Assembly: GCF_019396385.1 (NCBI RefSeq)
Contig: NZ_JAHKRN010000048.1
Location: 1 to 64,000, forward strand
Direction of reading: 5' to 3'
Source of the DNA: Nonomuraea harbinensis
Lineage (GTDB): Bacteria; Actinomycetota; Actinomycetes; Streptosporangiales; Streptosporangiaceae
Length of the DNA stretch: 64,000 nt
Each line of letters starts with the position of its first letter. Positions within the stretch are counted from its first letter, which is position 1. Positions 33,467-42,693 of this stretch are shown here, piece by piece. The notes beneath the pieces are model-generated. The model was not told where the DNA came from. It made no database searches and saw only the letters and a list, made by a program, of their open reading frames with translations. Made by a program: the position numbers and the translations under genes.

Positions 33467-34279
33467 TCAGTTGCCGAGGTAGGCCGCGATGACCTCAGGG
33501 TTCCTGCGGATCTCGGCGGGCGTGCCGTCGGCCAGCACCGCCCCCTGGACCAGGCAGACGACGCGGTCGGCCAGGCCCATCACGAAGTCGACGTCGTGCT
33601 CCACGAGGATCACCGTCAGCTCGTGCCGCCGCACCAGCCCGAGGAGGACCTCGCGGAGCAGCTCGGTCTCCCGCTGCCCCAGCCCCGAGGTCGGCTCGTC
33701 GAGCAGCAGCAGCCTGGGCGAGTCCACGATGGCCCTGGCGAACTCCAGCAGCCGCAGCCGGCCGATCGGCAGCGTCGCCGCGCTCACGTCGCGCACGTCG
33801 GAGAGCCCGCACAGCTCGACGACCTCGTCCACCCGCTGGAGCAGGGCCTCGGTCTCGCGCCTGCGGTGCGGCAGGCCCAGCAGGTCGCCCAGCAGCCCGC
33901 GCCCTCGGGTGCGCCATTCCAGCGGTACGAGCACGTTCTGCCGGACGGTCAGCCAGCCGAACGCCTGGTGCCGCTGGAAGGTCCGGCGGATGCCGTGCCG
34001 GGAGAGCCAGGAGGCCGTCCTGGCGGTGACGTCCGCGCCGTCGAGGACGATGCGCCCTTCGGTGGGGGTGCGCAGTCCCGAGACCGAGTCCAGGAGTGTC
34101 GTCTTGCCGGCGCCGTTGGGGCCGATGAGGCCGACCACCTGGCCGCCGGGGACGTCCAGGGTGACCGCGTCGACCGCCGTGATCCCGCCGAATCGCACCG
34201 TCACGTCCGCCAGGCGGAGAACGTTCTCGCCGCCGGGATCGCCGGGCGGGCGGGCTTGGGCGGCTTGGGCAAGGTTCAT
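33467..34279 (-). CDS. LivG-type ABC transporter ATP-binding protein
   Basis: The 270-residue protein has Walker A GPNGAGKTT, Walker B LLLLDEPTSGLG and H-loop VEHDVDFV. The ABC signature is degenerate (LPIGRLRLLEFARA instead of LSGGQ), as is common in LivG. It is the first gene of the Liv operon and forms a heterodimer with the LivF domain of the downstream fusion. A KstR-type site (GAGAACCCGTTACC) lies 63 bp upstream of its start, tying it to the acyl-CoA catabolic regulon. Confidence 0.85.
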   Translation of the reverse strand: MNLAQAAQARPPGDPGGENVLRLADVTVRFGGITAVDAVTLDVPGGQVVGLIGPNGAGKTTLLDSVSGLRTPTEGRIVLDGADVTARTASWLSRHGIRRTFQRHQAFGWLTVRQNVLVPLEWRTRGRGLLGDLLGLPHRRRETEALLQRVDEVVELCGLSDVRDVSAATLPIGRLRLLEFARAIVDSPRLLLLDEPTSGLGQRETELLREVLLGLVRRHELTVILVEHDVDFVMGLADRVVCLVQGAVLADGTPAEIRRNPEVIAAYLGN

Positions 34280-34341
34280 GTGTGCTCACTTCCTCGGAGA
34301 GGCGCGTCTCCACCGCGAGCGCCGACCGGCGTCCTGGCAAA

Positions 34342-34355
34342 GAGAACCCGTTACC
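34342..34355. promoter_or_regulatory. KstR-type operator A (Liv operon)
   Basis: It reads GAGAACCCGTTACC and matches the AACNNGTT core of the KstR consensus TnnAACnnGTTnnA. It lies upstream of the minus-strand livG gene. Confidence 0.6.
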
Positions 34356-34464
34356 GTTGGAGGTAGCGTGACCAGCTGAGTACCGCTTGTCAATATCCCC
34401 GCTGCCACCAGAATCTCGGCGGCACTCTTGACAGATGCCGCCGGACGGGTGAGCCTTCGCTAAA

Positions 34465-34478
34465 CAGAACGTGTTACC
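34465..34478. promoter_or_regulatory. KstR-type operator B (acyl-CoA dehydrogenase operon)
   Basis: It reads CAGAACGTGTTACC with core AACGTGTT, 57 bp upstream of the first acyl-CoA dehydrogenase. It matches operator A at most flanking positions. Confidence 0.65.
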
Positions 34479-34534
34479 AAACGGTCGTGATGTGCCCGGC
34501 AGTCCGGCCGTCTCCATCTCCGAGAGGAACGCGG

Positions 34535-35731
34535 ATGACGTCGATCGATGAGTTCCGTGCCAGGGCGCGAGCCTGGCTGGAGCAGCACGCCAAACCCTTC
34601 GACGAGGCGGCCGGATACGACCTGGAGGGGAGCGCCGTCCCGCTCCAGGAGTCGAAGCGGTTCCAGAAGGCCCTGTGGGAGGCCGGGTTCGCCGGCATCA
34701 CCTGGCCGAAGGAGTACGGCGGGCAGGGCCTCGGCGCCGCGGAGCTGATCGCCTTCAACGAGGAGGCGGCCGACTTCGACCTGCCCACCGGGCCGTTCAC
34801 CATCGGCCTCGGCATGCCCGGCCCGACGATCCTGGAGCTCGGCACGGAGGAGCAGAGGAAGCGCTACCTGCCCCCGCTGCTGCGCGGCGACGAGATCTGG
34901 TGCCAGCTCTTCTCGGAGCCCGGCGCGGGCTCGGACGTCGCCAGCCTGCAGACCACGGCCACGCGGACCGAGACCGGCTGGCTCATCAACGGCCAGAAGG
35001 TGTGGACCTCGGGCGCCCAGTACAGCGACTTCGGCACCATCATCGCCCGCACCGACCCGACGGTGGCCAAGCACCGCGGCATCACCATGTTCATCGTCGA
35101 CATGCACCACCCGGGCGTCACCGTGCGGCCCCTCGTCGTGGCCACCGGGCACGCCCCGTTCAACGAGGTGTTCTTCGACGACGTCGAGGTGCCGGCGGAC
35201 GCGGTCGTCGGCGAGGTCGGCGAGGGCTGGGGCGCCGCGGTGGTGATGCTCCGCAACGAGCGCGTCACCATCGGCGCCGGGGGCCGCGCCCGCTCCAACC
35301 CGCTGGGCTTCGACTCGCTCGTCGAGCTGGCCCGCGCTCGCGGCCTGGAGACCGACACCGCCGTCCGGCGCAGGCTCGCCGTCCTGTACGCCCGGGAGTC
35401 CGCGCTCGGCGCGTACGGGCGGGTGCTGCACGAGGAGACCACCGCCGGCGTCGAGATCGGCGCCCGCGGGTCCGCCGCGAAGCTCGCCGGCGCCGAGCTG
35501 GCCCTCTGGGCGGCCGACCTGGCGCAGGACATCATCGGCAGCGACATCGCGCTCGGCGGCGCCGACCTGGAGCGGGTGGTTGCGGCCATCGTGGCCGCCC
35601 CCGGCGGCGCCGTGGCGGGCGGCACCAACGAGATCCAGCGCAACATCGTCGGCGAGCGCGTGCTCGGGCTGGCGAAGGATCCCGGCGTCGACCGGAACAC
35701 GCCCTTCAACCAGCTCAAGCTGTCCCGCTGA
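34535..35731 (+). CDS. Acyl-CoA dehydrogenase family protein (subunit 1 of a probable heteromer)
   Basis: The 398-residue flavoprotein has the ACAD fold: ITWPKEYGGQGLGAAELIAF, the substrate/FAD loop QLFSEPGAGSDVASL and the C-terminal AGGTNEIQRNIVGERVLGL that contacts FAD across the dimer. It introduces an alpha-beta double bond into an acyl-CoA. The ATG is preceded by GAGAGGAA. It is followed 25 bp later by a second, more divergent ACAD, the arrangement seen for alpha2beta2 steroid-side-chain dehydrogenases (ChsE-type pairs). The chain-length or ring substrate is not readable from sequence. Confidence 0.87.
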   Translation: MTSIDEFRARARAWLEQHAKPFDEAAGYDLEGSAVPLQESKRFQKALWEAGFAGITWPKEYGGQGLGAAELIAFNEEAADFDLPTGPFTIGLGMPGPTILELGTEEQRKRYLPPLLRGDEIWCQLFSEPGAGSDVASLQTTATRTETGWLINGQKVWTSGAQYSDFGTIIARTDPTVAKHRGITMFIVDMHHPGVTVRPLVVATGHAPFNEVFFDDVEVPADAVVGEVGEGWGAAVVMLRNERVTIGAGGRARSNPLGFDSLVELARARGLETDTAVRRRLAVLYARESALGAYGRVLHEETTAGVEIGARGSAAKLAGAELALWAADLAQDIIGSDIALGGADLERVVAAIVAAPGGAVAGGTNEIQRNIVGERVLGLAKDPGVDRNTPFNQLKLSR

Positions 35732-35756
35732 CCGGGCCATCACCTCAGGAGCTCAC

Positions 35757-36866
35757 GTGTCACTCATCTTCACCGACGACCAGAAGAGCCTCGCCGAGAC
35801 GGTCAGGCGCTTCGTCGCGCAGCGCACGCCCCTGCCGAAGGTCCGCGAGGTCATCGGCGGCGACCAGGCCTACGACCAGGAGGTGTGGTCGCGGCTGGCC
35901 GGGGACCTCGGCCTGGCCGGCCTGACCATCCCGGAGGAGTACGGCGGCGCCGGCGCCACCCAGGCCGACCTGTCGGCGGCGCTGCGCGAGCTGGGCGCGG
36001 GGCTGGTGCCCTCGCCGCTGCTGGCCTGTGTGCTGACGGCCGGCGCCCTGCTCGCCCTGGACGACGAGGAGGCCAAACGGGAGGTGCTGCCGCGGATCGC
36101 CGAGGGCGCCCTCGTCGGCGCGCTCGCCGTCAGCGAGCCGGGGAACCGCCGGTGGATCCCCGCGGAGCCGGAGACCACGGCGACCGGCTCCGGCGACGCG
36201 GTCACCCTGTCCGGCGCCAAGGTGGCGGTGCTGAACGGCGCGGAGGCGGGCGTCCTGCTCGTGCAGGCCCGCGGCCCGCAGGGCGTGGGCCTGTACCTCG
36301 TCGAGCGCTCGGCCGGCGGCCTCACGGTGACCAAAGACGAGGTCGTGGACCCGACCCGCAGCTCGGCCACCGTGACGCTCGACGGCGCCCCGGCCCGGCT
36401 CGTCGCGGGCGACGCCGTCGCCGCGCTCGACCGCGTGGCCGACCTCGCGAACCTGGCGATCGCCTCGGAGCAGTGCGGAGCCATGCTCGCGTGCCTCACC
36501 ATGACCACCGAGTACGCCAAGGTCCGCTACGCGTTCGGCCAGCCCATCGGCGCCTACCAGGGTGTCAAGCACAAGCTGGCCGACATGTACAACCTGTGGG
36601 CGCTCGCCGACGCGGCGCTGCGGGAGGCGACACGGGCGGCCGACGAGGAGCCGGCGAAGCTCGGCACGGCGGCCGCCGCCGCGCGGACGCTCTCCTCGCC
36701 CGGATACCTCACCTCGGCCAAGGAGACCATGCTCCTGCACGGCGGCATCGGCTTCACCTGGGAACACGACGCCCACTTCTTCTACAAGAACGCGATCGCC
36801 GGCAACGTGCTCGCCGGCGACGCCGACTACCAGCAGGACCGGCTCGCCGACAAGCTCGGCGTCTGA
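35757..36866 (+). CDS. Acyl-CoA dehydrogenase family protein (subunit 2 of a probable heteromer)
   Basis: The 369-residue ACAD homologue has ITIPEEYGG-type N-terminal motifs (GLTIPEEYGGAGATQADL), the helix KVRYAFGQPIGAYQGVKHKLADM and the terminal motif LLHGGIGFTWEHDAHFFYK. The SEPGAGSD loop of its partner is reduced here to SEPGNRRW, suggesting loss of part of an FAD or substrate site, as in one partner of heterotetrameric mycobacterial ACADs. GTG 35757 has AGGAG upstream. A strong hairpin follows the gene. Confidence 0.85.
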   Translation: MSLIFTDDQKSLAETVRRFVAQRTPLPKVREVIGGDQAYDQEVWSRLAGDLGLAGLTIPEEYGGAGATQADLSAALRELGAGLVPSPLLACVLTAGALLALDDEEAKREVLPRIAEGALVGALAVSEPGNRRWIPAEPETTATGSGDAVTLSGAKVAVLNGAEAGVLLVQARGPQGVGLYLVERSAGGLTVTKDEVVDPTRSSATVTLDGAPARLVAGDAVAALDRVADLANLAIASEQCGAMLACLTMTTEYAKVRYAFGQPIGAYQGVKHKLADMYNLWALADAALREATRAADEEPAKLGTAAAAARTLSSPGYLTSAKETMLLHGGIGFTWEHDAHFFYKNAIAGNVLAGDADYQQDRLADKLGV

Positions 36867-36878
36867 CACGCGGCCACG

Positions 36879-36903
36879 GGCGGGCGCCCGCACGGCGCCC
36901 GCC
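36879..36903. terminator. Terminator-like hairpin after the acyl-CoA dehydrogenase pair
   Basis: Perfect arms GGCGGGCGCC and GGCGCCCGCC flank a 5-nt loop, between the dehydrogenase stop and the next start. It may cause partial termination within the cluster. Confidence 0.55.
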
Positions 36904-36930
36904 TTCCATGCCTTCCACCTGGGATGAACC

Positions 36931-37774
36931 ATGACCGCTGGCCCGCAGGTCCCCGCCGACACGGACCCACGGGCGGTACTCCGCCGCGCGCGGCTGCCGC
37001 TCGTCGCCGCCCCGACGCTGCTCGTCTCCGGTCCCGAACTGGTGATCGCCGCCTGCCGGGCGGGCGTCTTCGGGAGCTTCCCGACGGCGAACTGCCGTGA
37101 GGAGGGCCGGCTCGACGAGTGGCTGCGCCGCATCGGGGAAGAGTGCGCCGAGGCGCCGGACGCCGCCCCCTGCGTCCCCGACCTCATCGCACCGCTCGAA
37201 CCCCAGGCTGCGGCAGGACCTGGAGGTCATCATCCGCCACCGCCCCGCCGCGGTGATCACCTCCGTCGGCTCCCCCGCCGCCGTCACCCCCGCGCTGCGC
37301 GACGCCGGAATCCAGGTCTGGTGCGACGTGGCCACGGTCCACCACGCCCAGCGGGCCGCCGACGCGGGCGCCGACGGGCTGATCCTGCTCACGGCGGGAG
37401 CGGGCGGCCAGACCGGCAACGCCAACCCGTTCGCCTTCGTACGTGCCGTACGGGAGAGGTTCGACGGGATCATCGCGCTGTCCCTGACCAACGCCCTGTC
37501 CGGGCTGGAGACCAACCTGCTGCGCCGGTCCCTGCTGGCCCAGGGGCTCGACCCCGCCGAGTTCGGCATCGGGCCGAAGCGCTTCTCCATGGCGGCGCTG
37601 GAAGGCCGCGAAGGCGGAGCCCCGAAACGGTGGCGCGACATCTGGAGCGCCGGTCACTCCGTCTCGGGCGTCCGCGACGTGCCGTCCGTCGCAGAGCTGG
37701 TGGACCGGCTCGCCCGCGAGTACGGGGAAGCGGCCGAGGCGATGCTGGCCCTGGCCTCCGGGGTGCGGCGATGA
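36931..37774 (+). pseudogene. Nitronate monooxygenase/IpdC-like gene, frameshifted
   Basis: The first frame (36931 to about 37195) encodes the FMN-binding barrel start (LPLVAAPTLLVSGPELVIAACRAGVFGSFPTANC). The second frame (about 37195-37774) continues it exactly (HRSNPRLRQDLEVIIRHRP, DGLILLTAGAGGQTGN, FGIGPKRFSMAALEG). The break lies near 37190-37200, where APCVPDLI in one frame should run into HRSNPRL in the other; it is either a real indel or a sequencing error. Relatives include 2-nitropropane dioxygenase-like flavoproteins and IpdC of steroid-ring catabolism, which fits the KstR-like regulon. The stop overlaps the next ATG (ATGA), so operon structure is intact. Confidence 0.75.
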
Positions 37775-38976
37775 CCGGTCACGGCGGCAGTGAAGGCCCG
37801 CCCGGCCGCCGCCACGGCGCGAACCCGCCCGGCGCGCTCGCGGGGCTGCGGGTGCTCGACCTGACCACTGAGCGCGCCTGGCTGAGCGGGCGCGTCCTGG
37901 CCGACCTCGGAGCACTCGTCACCCTGGTGGAGCCGCCCGGCGGGCATCCCGCCCGGTCCGGTCCCGCGTGGCTCGCCTTCAACCGGGGGAAGCGCTCGGT
38001 GACCCTGGACCTGCGCCGTGGCCGCGACCTGGTCCTGCGGCTGGTGGCCGCCGCCGACGTCGTGGTCGAGTCGTACGCGCCGGGAACGCTCCAGGAGCTG
38101 GGCCTCGGCCACGACGCGCTGGCGGCGGTGAACCCGCGCGTCGTGCTGGCCGGCGTCACCCCCTTCGGCCAGACCGGCCCGTACGCCCGCCACGCGGCCG
38201 GCGACCTCGTCGTCGCGGCCACCGGCGGCGCGGTGTGGCTCAGCGGCGACCCTGACCGCCCGCCGGTCCGCATCAGCTCCGACCAGTACTTCCTGCACGC
38301 CGCGGCCGAGGCCGTGGTGCACACGCTCGTGGCGGTCCGGCACGCCAGGCTCACCGGGCGGGGCCAGCACGTCGACGTGTCGGCGCAGCTGGCGACGATC
38401 CGTTCGCTCATGAACGCGGTGCCCGGTCCGTACACGGACGGCTCGGTCGTGGACCGGGCCTCCTTCGGGGAGCCGGTCCCCGGCCTGCCCTACCGCCAGC
38501 TGTACGCCTGCCGCGACGGGCACGTCCTGGCGACCGTCCCCTTACGGCCAGGACCGGAGGGGTATCTCGCCTGGCTGCGCGACGAGGGGCACCTCACCCC
38601 CGGGCTGGAGGCTCCGGCCGAGGGCCCCGCGTTCCCCGAGCTGCTGGCCGGCGCGCTGGCGGCGTACTTCCGCACCGAGACCAAGGCGACGCTGACCCGC
38701 AAGGCGCTGGAGCGCCGGCTCATGGTGGCCCCCGTCAACACGGTGGCCGACCTGATGGACGACGAGCAGCTGGCCGGGCGCGACTACTTCCGCACGGTCC
38801 GCGCGGGCGGCGAGACCCTGCGCGTGCCCGGCACGTGGGCCCGCCTGTCCGCGACCCCGCTGGCGGGCGGCGGGCACGTCGCCGAGGCCGGGGCCGACAA
38901 CGAGACGGTGTGGCGGGACGAGGCCGGGCTCTCCGCCCTGGAGCTGCGCCGTCACCGCGACGAAGGGGTGATCTGA
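37771..38976 (+). CDS. CaiB/BaiF family (class III) CoA transferase
   Basis: The 401-residue protein opens GLRVLDLTTERAWLSGRVLADLGA and contains KRSVTLDLRRGRDLVLRLV, ADVVVESYAPGTLQELGLG, GVTPFGQTGPYARH and GRGQHVDVSAQLATI, all class III CoA-transferase blocks. The usual catalytic Asp region is LLPRxDxxS-like and less clear here. It moves CoA between carboxylates without free energy input, often activating the pathway acid. ATG overlaps the preceding stop, and its own stop overlaps the next ATG. One rare TTA leucine codon is present near 38541. Confidence 0.85.
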   Translation: MTGHGGSEGPPGRRHGANPPGALAGLRVLDLTTERAWLSGRVLADLGALVTLVEPPGGHPARSGPAWLAFNRGKRSVTLDLRRGRDLVLRLVAAADVVVESYAPGTLQELGLGHDALAAVNPRVVLAGVTPFGQTGPYARHAAGDLVVAATGGAVWLSGDPDRPPVRISSDQYFLHAAAEAVVHTLVAVRHARLTGRGQHVDVSAQLATIRSLMNAVPGPYTDGSVVDRASFGEPVPGLPYRQLYACRDGHVLATVPLRPGPEGYLAWLRDEGHLTPGLEAPAEGPAFPELLAGALAAYFRTETKATLTRKALERRLMVAPVNTVADLMDDEQLAGRDYFRTVRAGGETLRVPGTWARLSATPLAGGGHVAEAGADNETVWRDEAGLSALELRRHRDEGVI

Positions 38977-39970
38977 TGACCGGGCCGCTCGACGGCGTCA
39001 AGGTGTGGGATGCGTCGTGGGTGGGCGTCGGCCCGCTGACGGCGCGATACCTGGCCGAGTACGGTGCCACGGTGGTGCGCACGGAAAGCCTCCGGTCGGT
39101 GGACGTGCTGCGGATGGCGCCGCCGTTCACGGCCAGACCGGCCCGCGCCGCCACTTCGCCGGCTTCGGCACCGTGCTCGCCGCCATGAGCGGCTTCTGCG
39201 AGCTCACCGGGTGGCCCGACCGCGGCCCGGGCTCCCCGTACGGCGCGTACACCGACTTCATCGCCCAGCGGTTCGCGGCCGCGGCCGTGATCACCGCGCT
39301 GGAGCGCCGCGACCGGACCGGCGAGGGACAGTACATCGACCTGTCGCAGATGGAGACGGCCCTGATGTTCCTGGCGCCGGAGCTGGTCGACCACCAGCGG
39401 ACCGGGCGCGTCGCCACGCGCGACGGCAACCGGAGCCGCGGCGCCGCCCCGCACGGCGTCTTCCCGTGCCTGCCCGAGGACGGCCGCGAGCGGTGGGTCG
39501 CCATCGCGGCGACGTCCGACGCCGAGTGGGCGGCCCCCTGCGCCGGGCGCTGGGCGACCCCGGATGGGCGGCGGATGCCCGCCTCGGCACCCTGGCCGGG
39601 CGCAAGGAGCAGGAGGACCGGCTCGAAGCGGAGCTCGCCGCCTGGACGCGCGCCCGCACCGCCGCCGAGGTGGTCGGCGCGCTCCAGCCGGGCGTGCCGG
39701 CCGGGCCGGTGCACGACGCCCGGGGGCTCCAGGCCGACCCGCAGGTGGCGCACCGGCGCTACTTCCGGCGGCACCCGCACCCCGTCATGGGCGAGATGCC
39801 CCTACGAGGGCGCCCAGGCGGAGATGTCGCTGACGCCGCACCGCGTCACCAAGGCGGCCCCGCTGCTCGGCGAGGACAACGAGAAGGTCCTCACCGCGCT
39901 GCTGGGCTTCAGCCGGGCCGAGGTGGCGGAACTCGCCGCGTCGGGCACTCTGGAGCAGGTCCTCGACTGA
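38976..39970 (+). pseudogene. CaiB/BaiF family CoA transferase, internally deleted and frameshifted
   Basis: The gene starts normally (GPLDGVKVWDASWVGVGPLTARYLAEYGA) and reads to DVLRMAPPF near 39127. It then jumps directly, out of frame, to GQTGPRRHFAGFG, omitting roughly 70-80 codons that family members have between these motifs. Two further shifts sit in C-runs: near 39535, where the frame should pass from SDAEWAA to LRRALGDPGW, and near 39795, where MGEMP should run into YEGAQAEMSL. The rest is well preserved (AYTDFIAQRF, GEGQYIDLSQMETAL, APHGVFPC). The run indels could be sequencing errors; the deletion is harder to explain that way. As written it cannot encode an active enzyme. Confidence 0.8.
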
Positions 39971-39996
39971 CCCACCCGCAACGGAAGGTGACCGCC

Positions 39997-40761
39997 ATGT
40001 CCCCTCAGATCGTCGACCTCACGGGCCAGACCGCCGTCGTGACCGGCTGCTCCTCGGGCCTCGGGCGGCGGTTCGCCGTCACCCTGGCGGAGCACGGGGC
40101 CCACGTGGTCGCGGTGGCGCGGCGGGCCGACCGGCTCAAGGACCTCGCCGACGAGATCGAGGCGGCCGGCGGCTCCTGCCTGCCGCTCGGCGCCGACCTC
40201 ACCGACGACGCCCAGCTCGGCGGCGTGCTCGACGCGGCCGAGGAGCGGTTCGGCACCGCCACCATCCTGGTCAACAACGCCGGCGTCCCCGACGCCCAGT
40301 ACGCCACGAAGATGCCCGTGGAGCTCGTCGACCGCGTGCTGGGCACGAACCTGCGCGCGCCCTGGCTCCTGTCCTGCGACTTCGCGCGCCGGCTGATCAA
40401 GGCGGGCACCGGCGGCCGGGTGGTGAACATCTCCTCCATGGGCGCCTACGAGTACAGAGGCGGGGGAGCGGCGCTGTACTCGGTGACCAAGGCCGCCCTG
40501 TCCAGGATGACGGAGGTGCTCGCCGTCGAGTGGGCCAGGTTCCACATCAACGTCAACGCCATCGCGCCGGGGGCCTTCGCCTCGGAGATGATGGACGGCA
40601 TGATGGAGCGGACCGGCGCCGACCCGACGGGCTACTTCCCCCGGGCCCGCATGGGCGACCCGCGGCAGCTCGACAGCACGCTGCTCTACCTGGTCTCGCC
40701 GCACTCCGAGTTCGTCACCGGGACGGTGGTCAAGGTCGACGACGGCCAGGGCGCGCGCTGA
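39997..40761 (+). CDS. SDR family oxidoreductase
   Basis: The 254-residue Rossmann protein has the cofactor motif TGCSSGLG, NNAG (VNNAGVPD), the Ser of VVNISSMGAY, the catalytic YSVTK and the substrate-loop start NAIAPGAFASEM. The ATG is preceded by GGAAGG. It lies 26 bp after the damaged CoA transferase and converges with the TetR gene. It probably oxidises a 3-hydroxyacyl-CoA or ring hydroxyl in the pathway. Confidence 0.88.
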   Translation: MSPQIVDLTGQTAVVTGCSSGLGRRFAVTLAEHGAHVVAVARRADRLKDLADEIEAAGGSCLPLGADLTDDAQLGGVLDAAEERFGTATILVNNAGVPDAQYATKMPVELVDRVLGTNLRAPWLLSCDFARRLIKAGTGGRVVNISSMGAYEYRGGGAALYSVTKAALSRMTEVLAVEWARFHINVNAIAPGAFASEMMDGMMERTGADPTGYFPRARMGDPRQLDSTLLYLVSPHSEFVTGTVVKVDDGQGAR

Positions 40762-40767
40762 CGCGGA

Positions 40768-41400
40768 TCACCTGCCCGCCTCGGGCTCCGGGGCGAGCAG
40801 GCGCTTGGCGGCGAACTTCAGCCGTTCCTCGACGTACTCGGGGGTCATCTGGTCGTTGAGCCAGCCGATGACGCTGCTGTTCCAGAGCGACTCCAGCATG
40901 TGCAGCACGCGGTACTCGGCCGTCGTGGTGCGGTGTGACGGGCCCCAGGCCGCGAGCGCGAGCAGGTCGGTGAGCGCGGTCGGGTCGGACTTCTCCATCA
41001 GCGGCGAGGCGTCCTCCGGCTGCTGCCCCAGCGGCTTGGGGATGTGGTAGGCGCTGAGCGCGGCGTGTGCCCAGCCCCGGTTGTACTGCATCGCCCGGAA
41101 GGCGCGGTTGAGCACCTCAGCGGCCCGTCCCTCGGGGGTGCGCTGCCGTGGCGGGCGCCGGATGATGTCCTGCCGCAGCTCTTCGAGCTGCACCATGATG
41201 GCGGCGCTGATCAGCGCGTCCTTCGACGGGTAGTAGCGGTAGAGGGTCGACAGGGCGACGTCCGCGATGCGGGCGACCTCGCGCATCTGGACCGCTTCGT
41301 AGCCGCCTCTTGTGGCCAGGGCCATCCCGGCATCCAAAACGCGTTCCGCTCTGAAGGCCCGGGCCTCGGGCGTCCGGCCCTTCCTGCTGACACGGCCCAC
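40768..41400 (-). CDS. TetR family regulator, KstR-like
   Basis: The 210-residue protein has a helix-turn-helix reading ATRGGYEAVQMREVARIADV and STLYRYYPSKDAL. From memory this is close to the corresponding region of mycobacterial KstR, the cholesterol-catabolism repressor (GGYEAVQMRAV, LYRYFPSK). GTG 41400 is chosen because AAGGGGG lies about 8 nt upstream; an in-frame ATG at 41481 adds an Arg-rich, unlikely leader. Sites with the KstR core AACNNGTT occur at four promoters of this cluster, and a weak one lies upstream of this gene. It is expected to release DNA on binding a pathway acyl-CoA. Confidence 0.85.
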   Translation of the reverse strand: MGRVSRKGRTPEARAFRAERVLDAGMALATRGGYEAVQMREVARIADVALSTLYRYYPSKDALISAAIMVQLEELRQDIIRRPPRQRTPEGRAAEVLNRAFRAMQYNRGWAHAALSAYHIPKPLGQQPEDASPLMEKSDPTALTDLLALAAWGPSHRTTTAEYRVLHMLESLWNSSVIGWLNDQMTPEYVEERLKFAAKRLLAPEPEAGR

Positions 41401-41482
41401 GAAGAGCCCCCTTTCCGGCCGGTGGAGAACGCGACGGCCACCCCGCGTGGTACGGCGTCGACGGCTGAAAGCCGGAAACAAA

Positions 41483-41496
41483 GAGTACAGGTTATC
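41483..41496. promoter_or_regulatory. Weak KstR-type site before the regulator gene
   Basis: It reads GAGTACAGGTTATC, one mismatch from the AACNNGTT core, about 83 bp upstream of the chosen regulator start. It is a possible autoregulatory site, much less certain than the other four. Confidence 0.3.
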
Positions 41497-41535
41497 GAGT
41501 GGGGCGGCGCCTTCCCCGGCGCCGCCCCGCCGGGC

Positions 41536-42693
41536 TCAGCCGCGGTGGCGGGAGAGCACGAGGCTGCCGGCCGCCGCGAAGAACATCCCGACGCCCTGCA
41601 CGAAGCTGACGTCGACGTCCTGGACCTGCTCCACGGCCTCGCCCCGGAGCTGGCGCACCGCCTCCTGGATGGCGAACATGCCGTACATGCCGGTGTGGGT
41701 GTAGGACAGGCCGCCGCCGTTGGTGTTCATCGGCAGCGAGCCGCCCTTGACCGTGTTGCCCTCCGCGACGAAGTCGCCCGACTCGCCCCGGCCGACGAAC
41801 CCGAGGTCCTCCAGCATGTAGAGCGGGACGTGCGCGAAGGCGTCGTAGGCCATGAGATGGTCCACGTCGGCGTGCGTGATGCCCGCGGTCCTGAACGCCT
41901 CCGCGCCCGCCTTGCGGAAGGCCGCGAACGATCCGGGGTCGGCCATCTGCGACACCAGGGGGCCCTCGGCCGCCTCTCCCGAGCCGAGGAGGTACACCGC
42001 CCGGTCGCCGCTCGGCAGGTCCTTCGCCCGCTCGGCCGAGGTGAGCACGAGCGCGCCGCCGCCGTCGGTCACCACGCAGCACATGTCCCTGGTGAACGGG
42101 TACGCGATCGGCGGACCCGCCAGGACCTCCTCGACGGTGACGGGCTTGCGCCGGAAGGCGCGCGGGTTGTTCAGCGCCCACGACCTCTGCGCCACCACGA
42201 CCTGGGCCAGGTGCTCGCGGGTCATGCCGCGCTCGTGCAGGAAGCGCAGCGCGGGGAGGGTGAAGGTGGAGTACGGGGCCTGGGCTCCGTACACGGTCTC
42301 GAACTGCCCGCTCGCGGAGGCCGGGTTGGGCGCCCAGGGCGCGACGCCGACGCGCGAGCGGCCGGACTCGCCGTGCGTGACGAGCACGACGTCGGCGGCG
42401 CCCGCCGCGATGGCGGCCGCGGCGTGGCGGACGTGCAGCATGAAGCTGCAGCCGCCGACCAGGGTCCCGTCGAGCCAGCGCGGCTCGATGCCGAGGTGGT
42501 GGGAGACCTCCATGGCCAGCGGCCCGGCGGTGGCCACGCCGTCCACGTCGGCGGTGGTGAGCCCCGCGTCGGCGAGGGCGTTCCTGGCCGCCTCCGCGTG
42601 CAGGCCGAGGACGGACATCTCGGGGCGGACGCCGATGCCGGTGGTCTCCGCGGCGCCGACGACGGCGATGCCGCCGCGGTGCATCGACGTCAT
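41536..42693 (-). CDS. Thiolase-fold lipid-transfer protein (Ltp/SCP-x-like aldolase or thiolase)
   Basis: The 385-residue protein has the thiolase fold of non-decarboxylating Ltp proteins: GIAVVGAAETTGIG, AARNALADAGLTTADVDGV, GGCSFMLHVRHAAAAIAAGAADVVLV, a catalytic-type CCVVTDGGGALVL and GGSLPMNTNGGGLSYTH. Members such as Ltp2 are retro-aldolases in steroid side-chain degradation and need a DUF35 partner. Exactly such a partner overlaps the start by 4 bp (ATGA). It therefore probably cleaves a 3-hydroxy- or 3-oxoacyl-CoA intermediate. Which of the two reactions it performs cannot be decided from sequence. Confidence 0.83.
   Translation of the reverse strand: MTSMHRGGIAVVGAAETTGIGVRPEMSVLGLHAEAARNALADAGLTTADVDGVATAGPLAMEVSHHLGIEPRWLDGTLVGGCSFMLHVRHAAAAIAAGAADVVLVTHGESGRSRVGVAPWAPNPASASGQFETVYGAQAPYSTFTLPALRFLHERGMTREHLAQVVVAQRSWALNNPRAFRRKPVTVEEVLAGPPIAYPFTRDMCCVVTDGGGALVLTSAERAKDLPSGDRAVYLLGSGEAAEGPLVSQMADPGSFAAFRKAGAEAFRTAGITHADVDHLMAYDAFAHVPLYMLEDLGFVGRGESGDFVAEGNTVKGGSLPMNTNGGGLSYTHTGMYGMFAIQEAVRQLRGEAVEQVQDVDVSFVQGVGMFFAAAGSLVLSRHRG

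Noticed and set aside
29164..34279. First Liv system as part of the D-arabinan locus
   Set aside because: It has no AATCGATT operator, carries a KstR-type site instead, and belongs to a family that does not import oligosaccharides.
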